Below are positions 11,801 to 23,800 of a stretch of DNA of 64,000 bases, in pieces. Below the pieces are notes generated by a model. The model was not told the DNA's origin and searched no databases. It was given only the letters and a program-made list of their open reading frames with translations. Within the stretch, counting starts at the first letter, position 1. Each line of letters starts with the position of its first letter. The position numbers and the translations under genes were made by a program. The stretch is from Bolinopsis microptera (lineage: Eukaryota > Ctenophora > Tentaculata > Lobata > Bolinopsidae). The stretch spans positions 2,540,001-2,604,000 of the forward strand of contig NC_087077.1 in NCBI RefSeq assembly GCF_026151205.1. Reading direction: 5' to 3'.

Positions 11801-14800
11801 AGGTACAGCTATCTCTGGAACCATTACTCAACCATAACCCCTCCTTCAGGTACAGCTATCTCTGGAACCATTACTAAACCGTAACCCCTCCTTCAGGTAC
11901 AGCTATCTCTGGAACCATTACTAAACCGTAACCCCTCCTTCAGGTACAGCTATCTCTGGAACCATTACTCAACCATAACCCCTCCTTCAGGTACAGCTAT
12001 CTCTGGAACCATTACTCAACCATAACCCCTCCTTCAGGTACAGCTATCTCTGGAACCATTACTCAACCATAACCCCTCCTTCAGGTACAGCTATCTCTGG
12101 AAGGACGATGCACACCATACCTTCTCACAGTTCATCAGTGGTAAAAGCCTGCCTCTGTCATCTAGCTCCCACACAGTAAACTCGGAGGATATCAACCCCT
12201 CACCCTCCCGCCCAAATTCCATGCTCAGCAGTAGTGTGGTTCTCGGTAACGCTGAAAGGAATTTTCTAGCTCCTTCTGTTTCAACCGGTTTGTTTTCTGT
12301 TAAAAAAGAAAAAAAAAGTTGAATTACCGGTATGCATGTAATTTTATTGAATTTTTACCATTATAAATGGCACACTAAATTAAATATCTGTACACCATCC
12401 TATGTTCTGAGATTCTAAACTCTACGCTCAAGTTTCCTCAGGAAGCGGTTCCATAGGTCGTGTGCCGACTCTGGACGATTTCGACAAGAAGATATCCGCC
12501 TATCAAACTGCTTTCAACACCATCAACTCCAGTCCCGACGAATCAGCCATTGGGTGGCTATTTGTGGACATAAAACCGATAAAACAAGTGCTGCTCACCC
12601 ACGCTTCTCGCTGGGTGTATGTTTTTACAGAGTATCTGATAAACCAATGCACTAAGATGCTGGGAAGTATTGAGGAGTTTTTGTTGGATACGGAGCCGCA
12701 GATCGAAACTCTGATCAAGACACTGAGTGCGTCTCCTACTGATGCAGCTATTGCGCCATCGGCTTATATGAAGCTGGTTGAGCTCTTCAACAAGGTTTTT
12801 ATCTTACTCCTTATCCGTTATAAATGTCAGTCTTAGTATTTAAGCACAACTGTAATCCTAGGTAAATAACTTTCAAATCAATTAACAATCTTTTGAAATT
12901 TAATCCGCCCCATCAGCCAACATATTACACATAACACGTCTTTTGATATCGATGCAAAAATTCTTTAAAAACGCTAACTAAAGCTCATCACTAAAGCTTT
13001 TCACTAAAGCTTATCACTAAAGCTTTTCACTAAAGCTTATCACTAAAGCTTATCAATAAAGCTTATCACTAAAGCTTATCACTTAAGCTTATCACTAAAG
13101 CTTTTCACTAAAGCTTATCACTAAAGCTTATCACTAAAGCTTTTCACTAAAGCTTTTCACTAAAGCTTATCACTTAAGCTTATCACTAAAGCTTTTCACT
13201 AAAGCTTACCACTAAAGCTTTTCACTAAAGCTTATCACTAAAGCTTATCACTAAAGCTTTTCACTAAAGCTTATCACTAAAGCTTTTCACTAAAGCTTAT
13301 CACTAAAGCTTATCACTAAAGCTTATCACTAAAGCTTATCACTTAAGCTTATCACTAAAGCTTATCACTAAAGCTTATCACTAAAGCTTATCACTAAAGC
13401 TTATCACTTAAGCTTATCACTTAAGCTTATCACTAAAGCTTATCACTAAAGCTTATTATTTCAGGTTACCAGCAAACAACAGGAGTTCGACAGCAGGTTT
13501 GGGGTGGTTCGCAAGACTGTGGTTCTGTTAAACAAGTACAACTTCAGAATGGAAAAAGAGGAGTTCTTCTTGGCTGCACCCTCTAGGTAATACACTTTAA
13601 TTCGCTATAAGTTTAGTTGGACATATTTTGGATTTATATCTTTGTATTTTATAATCTTTTCTAAGTTTTCCCACAGACTTTGAAACTTCATTCCGAAATT
13701 TCTGTCACATCTTGACTGTTTAGATACTCATCACAGTTGTTTACTTTCTTTCTAAGGTAAACGATGAATGCTAATTTCGCTCATGTGTGTGTGTGCGTAT
13801 TGTAGTTATAACTTGATAACGACAGGTAGTGTGTACACGGTCCAACTCTGCTAATTACACGGCCCCATGCCTATTGAACAATGGAGAACCTTTTCAAGGT
13901 ACACCAGGTATCGTAAACAAGCTTCCCTCACATACTGAACATATGTCTAACAGTTCATTTATTCAGGTGGAGTAACCTGCGAGCTAAAGTAGTGCTGGCT
14001 AAACAGAGAATAGCCCCCAAAATGCAACTAAGATCCGAGCAAATATCACACGTAAGTTCGGTTATTGGTATGGTAATATTAGTAACTTTAGATTAACAGT
14101 AACTGCAACTCTGCAACAAAATATGCATTTGTGGGAACATTAACTGAATTAAGTCGTCCACAAAATTTGATCTCCTAGGATTTGAGGGAATTCGCAAGCC
14201 TATGCCAGAAATCTCGCGAAGAATTTGCCGGTTGTGAAGCATTCCTCCGAACTTGCAACTACCAAGATGCTCACGAATTGATCAAGCGGTTCAAAGTCAG
14301 AGTAACAGACTTGGAGGACCGGAGCAGAAACCTCGTGGAGCTCCAGGAACTTCTGGAGGCCCATATCGTGGATTTCACCTGTATTTCCGAGTTTAGAAGT
14401 GATATTGAGACTTTGGAAAAGGTAAGGGTGCGATTACATGTGGATTAGCTGATAACGTTAATTAGGTTACAGAAATTTTGCCAATGATTTTATTTTAAAT
14501 TTTTTTACATAAATCCTAAAAATCCAACAGAAACCAGCTAAGCACCTTAATATTTTCTCCAGGTATGGAACACGTCTAAAGGAATGAAAGCACACCACTC
14601 GCTATGGCGAAATGGGCAGTGGAAATCACTAAACTTGTCGTCTATATCACATGAGACCGAGTGCCAAATTCTGGAGTTGAAATCGTTACCCGAAAACGCT
14701 CATATATGGGATGTGTACTGTGGGCTTATGGAAAACATAAAACAGATCAAGGTCTTTACTCTTGAGTTTTTTAATTGAAATAACATCTTTCTATTCGGCA

Positions 14801-17800
14801 AGCTACTTTTCATTAGGTAGGACTGTTTGCCTTTTTAAAAAGTCACCCGTTTTCCGAGATTGTATATTTTCCCGTCCAGGCATGTGTACCGCTGATAAAG
14901 AGTCTATCTAATTCATCTATGAGACCGCGACACTGGAAAATGTTGGTTAGAACGCTCGGAGCACAACATACTATCATCCCTGATAGATTTCAAGAAGCTT
15001 CTTTGAAAGAGCTGATCGATCTTGGCCTTCTTAGTAAGTTAACCATGTTACACTGATCCTATTCATCTTTTTTAAGTACATTGTTGTATAATTAAATAGC
15101 CACTGTGATCACTTAAAATTGTACCCTTTCCTGGGTGCATCTGTATTGTGATAACGTTTCTTGCTATGCTTCAGAGCCCTACTTAAATTGGTGACACTTT
15201 TCAGATCAGGCCTTTTAACGGTTATCATATCTTAAAATTGGGAACATCTCGGATCGAAACTGAGCCGCGCTGTCAACATAGCGCCAAAACCCCTCAAAAT
15301 ATCGATTTCGTAGCCATGGAAACGGCGTGAAATAAGTGAAAAGCAAATTGATTTTCGCGCAACAGTCTAGTATTCCAAAATGCGCGCAATAAAACAATGC
15401 GCATGCATGCAGGAGCTGATAGATAGATATACTGCAGATATCGTTGATAGTGCATGTTTGGGTTTTTTCACCTTATCGCACGTAATGAATAAGCTCGTTA
15501 TGTTTCATATCTCCGTCATCCGAGAAGCTAGAACTCTCTTTTTTTCGGGTAAATGTAATTTGAATAGCCAAACACAATTTAATACAATTTGGCTCGATCC
15601 GAGTATATTATTCAAACTATCAAATAAATTAAAAAATTAACCTTCATTCGAAAAAAATTAACATGAATATTGTATGATTTGATATATTCCTCGAATGAGT
15701 GGTGATAGTAAGTCATACCAGAAATAATTACCTCAATCGGGCACTCAGTGACTGAGCTATAAAGACCAACGTCTGTATTCTGTAAACTGAATTTTGCCCC
15801 CTACCTGTCCCTGTGCTTTTTAAAGCATGAAAATCGATTGATCAGATCAAAAATTACGACCATTAGAATATTTCTAAAATTACACTACAAGTTTCTATTG
15901 CAAATCGCAATCCAGTTGTAACTCCTCAAAATTATTATTGATGATGACTCAAATTGACAACAATCATTCAAATATTGGACGAAAATCAAATTGGGCCCAA
16001 TTAAGGATGAAGGTGCCCAGTGATGCTAATATCGACTCTTATAAAATTTTGGGAGGTTTCTAAGAGTAACTAGAGTCGGTGTATCTTAAAGTAAGCGGGA
16101 GTAAAAGAAGGTTGTGGGATGATGTGGGCTGAAGAGGCCAGGGGTGAGGGGGGCTGAAGTACAATCTGAAGGTACCAAAAGGTAGCTAGAAGTAGCGAGG
16201 GAGATTGAGGTTGGCAGTACAGCAAGAGCTAGAGGTTGAGATTTTGTCATTCTTCCTACTTTATAATAGTAGTTATTTTAAAACTCACAATTTAATCCGT
16301 GAGAGCTATATTTAAGTTTCATTTTTATTAGCGGGAAAAATCAATCACAATTCTTAACATAACAAGAATTGCGCCCGTTTTTTGTGGTGGCGGACGCTAG
16401 ATTTCCATTCACTTCAAACACTTACCAATTCACTTCATAATATCATGCTTAAGATCTGAGAAACCATTTGTAATATGTGATTGGAATCAGTCGCCATAAA
16501 ATCAAGAACATTGACTTCATTACTTTCACATTTCATCTTTCCTTACCTTTCACTATTGCCTTTTTACAAAAGGGTGTGAATGGAAAAAATATAGATGAAC
16601 CAACTTCTTACCTTCCACAAATCGATTTCCCTCCTTTCGTAAGATACGGCAATCCAGAACGTTGAAGTTGAAGAATAGAATTAGATGTTTTTTAACATCA
16701 CGTTACACAGTTATTCCGCATCCCATCGCTCAGTTTATAAAATTGAATAGTAATGTTATTCGAGATGATTTTATCACGTGAAATTTGATTTATTTTTTCT
16801 ACCACATAAAGTTAAGTTTATAGTCTTGGTTTAATTTAGAGTAACTGATTATTAGATATGGATGTTTTAGGGTATGGATTTGGACACACATTTTGGAATA
16901 TTTGATTTCAGTGTAGAATTCAAGAGTCGAATGAAGGGGACAATTTTGGTTGCATAAATCATTATAGAAATAACCATACAGTAATCTTAAATTATATGAA
17001 TCACAAAATAAAGAGAAATATTCTATTGGGTTTACTCTTTACAAAATTCAGTGTTCCTTTGTGTCCACTTCACTAACAGCTGAATGGTAGCTTCTTTTTC
17101 ACTTTACGGATGAGGAAAGGTGAGCTCAAGCAACCTTCTAGAACTTCTATCGCTGCACAGGGGTCTCCGGTTTCTGAAAATGCTGCTATGGCTGCTTGGG
17201 TGCAGGCTTTCACACTGGCCTCTGCCTGATAAACACAGAGCATACCAACGACAACAAGAACGACGAGAAGTTTATTCATACTGAGATAGTGCTGTGATTG
17301 CTTTCAAAGTAAAACTGGAAATGATGAACTTCCTTTCTTCGGTGCGGTTTAAGTACTACTTGAACTTATCAAATCATGAGGATGTAATTATATCGATTTA
17401 ATTGTATTTGCACTTATCTGCAAAAAAAGAAGATTTGATAATAAGGGGTAACCGAATATGTTTCCATAGAAAAACGTGGTGCTTATTATTAAGGATTTTT
17501 TGATCTTTTCCTATCTCGACCGTTTGCATCGGATGTTGAACTGAAGGTGCGATTAGAGTGCTACCCCCGGTGGAAAATTCTCTTCAAATCAAATTTAACT
17601 GATTAACTTACCGAGGTGAAACTTTGCCCACGAAAGAATCAGATTTGGACAATAATTATAGAAAATTATTATGATTAGTATTAAGAAATCGTCAGTTCCA
17701 CGGGGCCTTATCATTTACAAAAGGCTTGCAAAAAAAGGCATTGGTAATTAGGCAATAATGGCAGTGAATGAAATCCATCGCCTAGTTGAAATATTGTTTG

Positions 17801-20800
17801 ATCAGGTAAACGATCCCAAATAATCGCACCCACGAATTAATGCAATGTGTCGAGCTATTCTCCTCAAATGCCGCTTAGAAATGTAAAAATGGAAATGTAA
17901 TAGGCTTCTTTCAAATATGTAGGCTTCACCAACTGAAAAGTATTGTAATCAATGATTTAGCTGGACACTACATTTTTAAATGGCTATATCAATATGCTAT
18001 CAATAATTTTTACCACAACCCAAAAACTGGGTCTAGTAGACCAAAATTAGTGTGTCCCTTTTTCCATCGAAAAAAATTTGAAATCTCAACACTCGGACTT
18101 TATAAGAGACTCGGCGAAAATTAATAGAGTTTCTCAAACATATGAAAGCCTTGAACGCCTTATCATTTTCCCGTTTCGCATGTTCAAACAATAAACATAA
18201 ACCGCACACTTGCACTTTGCGCGCGAAATTGTTGGACAAGTTGAGTTATTAAGGCTGCGTTTCATTTCTAACTTCAAATCCTGAACCTTGAACTTACTGT
18301 GATAAATTCTTACTCGGATAACTCCACAGATTACAAAGAAGAGGTATTGGTGATTTGCCAGCGTGCAGAGACAGACGTTCAGATGGAGTTCTCACTTCAG
18401 AACTGTGAAGAGGTGTGGCTAAGTAAGGTGTTTGAGCTGAAGACAATCACGCGTAAGAGAATAAATGTGAGTAATAAAAATTGAAAACCTGATTTTTAAA
18501 CGATTATTGACATCTTTAAATCTGTTTTTATAAAGAATCATAAATAAACGATATCCATATATGATATCGTTTAAATAAACGATATAATCGACAGTTGAAT
18601 CCTCCTACTATCCTAGACAATTTCCTAACAATTCTATAGATGTATGCCCAGGGTGATTCCGAGAGTAATGGTCGTGTGGAACTTGTAAAAACCACCCGGG
18701 ACTCTCAAGTTTTGGGTTCGTTCTCTGAAGGTAGATCCCGAGCGTTCTCCATCGCTAGTAAAGACAGTAAACTTACTGATCAGAACAGCTATAAGGTGAG
18801 ATCTTGAACCCTTTCTCTCACCTGCCTCTTCCCGGACTCCCCTCCTGATCCTAACCCCCCCCCCCCCCCCCTCATCCCACACTGCTTTAACCTTCCTATG
18901 AAATATTCTTCAGATATTGAAGATATCGGACGATCTGTTAGTTAACCCTGAATAATATCTTTGTCAGGAATCCGAGCCGGTGTCCATTCTGGCAGAAACT
19001 GACTCTATATTCGAGTGTCTGTGGCATCACGAGATGATACTGGACAGTATCATGAGCCCAGGCTCAGCGTTCAGTGACGATATCTGCAAGTGGCAGAAGA
19101 AGTTGCAGACAGTCGAGCTGGCTCTAAAGACGTGGGTGTCGGTACAGACCAAGTGGCTGGAAATGGAGGAAATGTTTTCCATGATAAATATTATTTTGTC
19201 TCTGAATACCCACGCTCGTGTGTACGCTCACGTGGATCTAGAGTTCACTCACATGATGAAGAGTGTCGGGGAGAATCCTAACATCGTACAGCAGTGCTGC
19301 AAACCTGGTTAGTTATATGTCGGATAGTATTGTCAAGGGGCGGCATGGATCACATCATAAATCCGGGTTGGGTCCGGGACCACGATATTGTCAAATACTG
19401 TACCAGTTCAAATCCCAGTGTCACCAAGTCTAGGGAGTGAGCTTAAGTGAGCTAAAGATATCATTGGATCTATCAACATTGCGCATCTGTGTAACGTGTT
19501 AAATATAATATAACATAGAGGTATACAAAATAATTTTCTACAGGAATTCTAGCTGCACTGAAGAGTATCTTAGAGAAATTAGAAACCTGTGAGCGAGCTC
19601 TCGTGGACTTCACGCATAAACAGTGCTCCAGATTTCCCCGGTTCTACTTCTTGTCCGCTAAAGACGTCTTCCACATCATGTGTCACGGTTAGTTCAACAC
19701 TTCCACAATCCACATCATGTGTCACGGTTAGTTCAACACTTCCACATCATGTGTCACGGTTAGTTCAACACTTCCACATCATGTGTCACGGTTAGTTCAA
19801 CACTTCCACATCATGTGTCACGGTTAGTTCAACACTTGCATGCCAGTAATATTAACTCACCAGTAATAATTCCTGGCTAGGGATAGTTACTGGCCAGGAA
19901 TAGTTAGGTGCTCAGCTTTTTATACATACTTGCCAATTCATGAGATCTTCATGGGCAATGTAATCATACTATTTATATTATTCGCTAATAAAGCTGCACA
20001 AACTTCACCATACCAATTGTGTTCATTAACATTCGACCTGAAAACTATAACGAGACTCATAACAAGACACTGTTTATAAATCTCACTCTAGTCTATAATC
20101 TAGTCTATAATCTAGTCTATAATCTAGTCTATAATCTAGTCTATACTCTAGTCCATACTCTAGTCTATAATCTAGTCTATACTTTAGTCTACACTCTAGT
20201 CTATACTCTAGTCTATACTCTAGTCTACACTGCTGAACAGTGAACACCTTCAGGACACGACCTAGTAGCGATGTCGTCCTACATCAGCAGGCTGCTTCCT
20301 GCCGTCTCCTCTCTCCAGATAGACCTGGACAGTGTGGCACAGCCCGTTACTGCACTCTCCACTGATATCGGGGAGACGCTCATCTTACAGGAGGTCTGTT
20401 ATCAAGCTGGCTTTTTCTAGATTTATATTTGTGATTTGGAAATTACATCTGAAATGATGGAAGTTTCAACCTAAATCTGGATTCTAAAGTCGACTAAGTT
20501 TGTGTTTTTATGGTATATTGTGCTGATATCATTATGGTTTTTATTCTCTTCACTGGTAAGCGGTTTGTTAATTAAATTTTGTATGTGGATTATCTCAGCT
20601 GCAATAATTTAAAAAATCAAATTTAGGGTGTTGATTATTTCCAATAATTCATTCGTTCTGAATAATCACGCTGTTCAGGCCATGGTCGTGGAAACATAAT
20701 GTGATTACGGTAATTAACGATGATAATTTGCTGGGAAATTCATGAAAAACATGTGATTATCACCTCATGGTGGTGAGGCAAAGCTTCATTATTTTATATT

Positions 20801-23800
20801 CAAATGGTGCAAGTTTGATAAGAGCATACGTGAGGGTTGAGAGTTCCTGGCTAAAATCTAAACTGGAAATTCATACAAATTTTTAAAAGGATTGTCTTCT
20901 ATCCGGGCCAAGTGATGAAGTGAATATGGGTTTATTTGAAAATATATTATTTTCATCCTGATTTTTTTGTGAAATTTGATTCTGAGATAACAATTGACCA
21001 ACAAGCTAGGGCCTGTGACCGAACTTATGAGTTCGGACAAAAATGACAGAGTTGTGAGCCAAAAACCATATGCCCATATTTGGGCATACGCACCAAATTT
21101 GATTGATTTTGGCCCATAAATTGCTCAAATATCAATATTTTTGAATGAAACCAACTTTATATAAAAGGTAAGCCTAAACTTCACATGTTCTCTATGATTA
21201 TCATCTCAATATCTACATTCTACCTAACTGCACTGTGAATTCTGTGTTCAAATAATCGCAAAAAAATGAACAAAATCGCCCATATCTCAGTTCGCGATAT
21301 TCGCGAAGCTGATTTTGATCAAAACCATAGAAATAAATAGGGTTGGGGGGGGCCAACCATATTAAAGTATATTAAAGTATATCCCCGGGTCAAAATCGGA
21401 AAAAATCCTACATTTTAATATACTTTAATATACCTACAATTAGAAGATTTATATTCTTCGTTAAGATTGACATGATGAACTATATTTTTCACTCAGATTC
21501 GCAAGCTAAGCCTGTTTTAGGACTAGTACATGAATTTCCATCCAGATTGGTCAAAAATTGGCTGAGCTATGAGCTTTAAAAAGTATGCCCATATTTGGGC
21601 ATACGCTTTTGACCAAATTCGCTTTTGACCAAATTCGATAAAATTTCAATATTTTTTAATGAGACTAACTCTATGTGAAAGATATAACTCAGTGTTTGTT
21701 GAATATAGTGGATACTAAGTAAAAAGACCTCCATGAACAAAATTGGGAAAATTGCACATAATATCTCGGTTCGGAATACTAGCCAAAATGACTTCATTAA
21801 AATTGAAATAACTCCATCAGTTTTCAATATTTTTTCAAGAACTTTTTGGAATAGATTAAGAATTGCATTTCAAGCTTATTTTGGGCAACAATTTTTGAAG
21901 TAGGCCTCCAAGGAGATAGGGATATTAAAGTATATTGTAGGTATATTAAAGTATATTAAAGTATATCCCCGGGTCAAAATCGGGAAAAATCCTACATTTT
22001 AATATACTTTAATATGGTTGGCCCCCCCCCCCCCCCCAGGGTTTCAATATTTTTTCATGAAATTTTCAGAATCAATGTAGAATTGCATACATGATTTCTC
22101 ATCTAAACAGTTCGAACTTCGATATCGTATCTTAGCAGTATTCCAACAACTAATCCGTCTTTATTTTCAGCCGGTGCCAACTGACTTTGAAATATTCGAG
22201 TGGCTATCCTGTCTGCTGGACATAATGAAGCTCTCGGTGACCGCTGACTTGAACGAAACTCTAAGAACTGCCGTGTTTGAGTTTGAGAATTTGAATGAGG
22301 AAAACTGGATCTTCCAGTGTTCTAGCGGTTAGTTTACCCATTTAAGTAGCTCAAAATTACCAAACAAAAATATGCATCATAATTATGTTATTATATGAAT
22401 TCAGCAGACATGTTACATTTTAATAATATAACTCCTAGTCCTCAGTTATTCACCGGTTATCTGATAACCAAATCATTACCTTCTCCCTCTCTTTGGTAAC
22501 CAAATCATTCCCTTCTCCCTCTCTTTGGTAACCAAATCATTCCCTTCTCCCTCTCTTTGGTAACCAAATCATTCCCTTCTCCCTCTCTTTGGTAACCAAA
22601 TCATTCCCTTCTCCCTCTCTTTGGTAACCAAATCATTCCCTTCTCCCTCTCTTTGGTAACCAAATCATTCCCTTCTCCCTCTCTTTGGTAACCAAATCAT
22701 TCCCTTCTCCCTCTCTTTGGTCCTAGTCCTCTTAGTCTCCAGCGTTCAATTAATGTTTACTGTTTACAGAAAGTGTGTTACTGGCAGTACAAATGCTGTT
22801 GGGGAAGAAGTTACGGGATTGTTGTCAAGCCATTGTTGATGGATCCAACAAAAGTGCTCTGTCAGAATTTGCTGAGGAATTAACTCATATGATAGGTAAA
22901 ATGAATATTTGGTAATTAACACTGCTGAACTCGCTTTTCTTATCCCTCTGGACTAATCTATCTGCCAACATTTCAAAACCCGATTTGATAGGCTTCCTTC
23001 GTTGGTAACAGCACTATAATACACTTCATGACCGGATGGTTTTCTAAACCACCCCTAACTGCTCCCAGGTCAACTCCAGCGGATCCTGCAGGCAGCCGGA
23101 GAAGAACTGAGACCTAAAGTAGTAGCCGAGGAGGATGTACCCCCGTCAGATGACGAGATTCCTCGGTCTGTCTCTCAGAATGTTCCAGAACGAAGCAGGA
23201 AAGGAACTCCTCTTCCTGCCTCTCCTGTTGTACAGCAGGTGGAGGAGGATGCTAAGAGCGAGGCTAGAAGCGAGGGTTAGTGATATTTTGTCGTCCGGTT
23301 CATCAGATTTGTAAATTTTCTATCATATTAAATATTTTAAACGCGGTGGGCTCAAAAAGCAGACACTAAATTAGCTGAGTGGTCAGCACGGAAAAGTCGT
23401 AGCAAAACACATTTTTGACTGAAAAAGATGATTCTATTAAGCAATCTTATAGAAAGGAAACTCCTTCCCACTGCATATTGGGACTTTACAATTTCGTCTG
23501 CATATTGGAATATCGCAGTAGTCCCACCTGGTAAACACACTACTTGTGTAACACCAGGGTCTCCCGCCTTTGTCAGGGGTCCTGTGGATTAGAACATGTT
23601 TCAAAAGTAAAATACGTTTCAGCCGAATGAAATATATATTGGGAATATTTATTTAGAAAGATACAAATAAAAGTAACGAATCTTTTCAACTAAACGATTA
23701 AAACGCAATGTTTCCTTATTTACTGAAACAGAACTGACCTGCAATAATTGTGATCCCCAATCCCAGCCCAACTGTAATCATCAGAATCATATCCGTGGAC

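Larger units (their letters stand above)
5881..12084 (+). other. Large dynein intron hosting a GPCR gene and four repeats
   Basis: A 6.2-kb GT-AG intron, phase 2 on both sides. It holds, in order: unannotated sequence to about 7660, a foldback (7660-8320), a TIR element (8319-9122), the antisense GPCR (9162-10220), nothing recognised from 10221 to 10911, a dispersed repeat (10912-11319) and the acceptor-bearing tandem array (11333-12084). Confidence 0.85.

Noticed and set aside
11333-12084. CRISPR-like regular repeat array
   Set aside because: Units are contiguous with no variable spacers, and the locus is an animal intron; the unit is a copied splice junction.
18857-18874. Poly(C) tract as an end of a poly(G)-ended element
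   Set aside because: No partner poly(G), no CCAA-type tip and no target duplication; the same holds for 29799-29823.
20019-20243. Hydrophobic VYNLVYTL frame as a membrane peptide
   Set aside because: Arises from the 12-bp minisatellite only.
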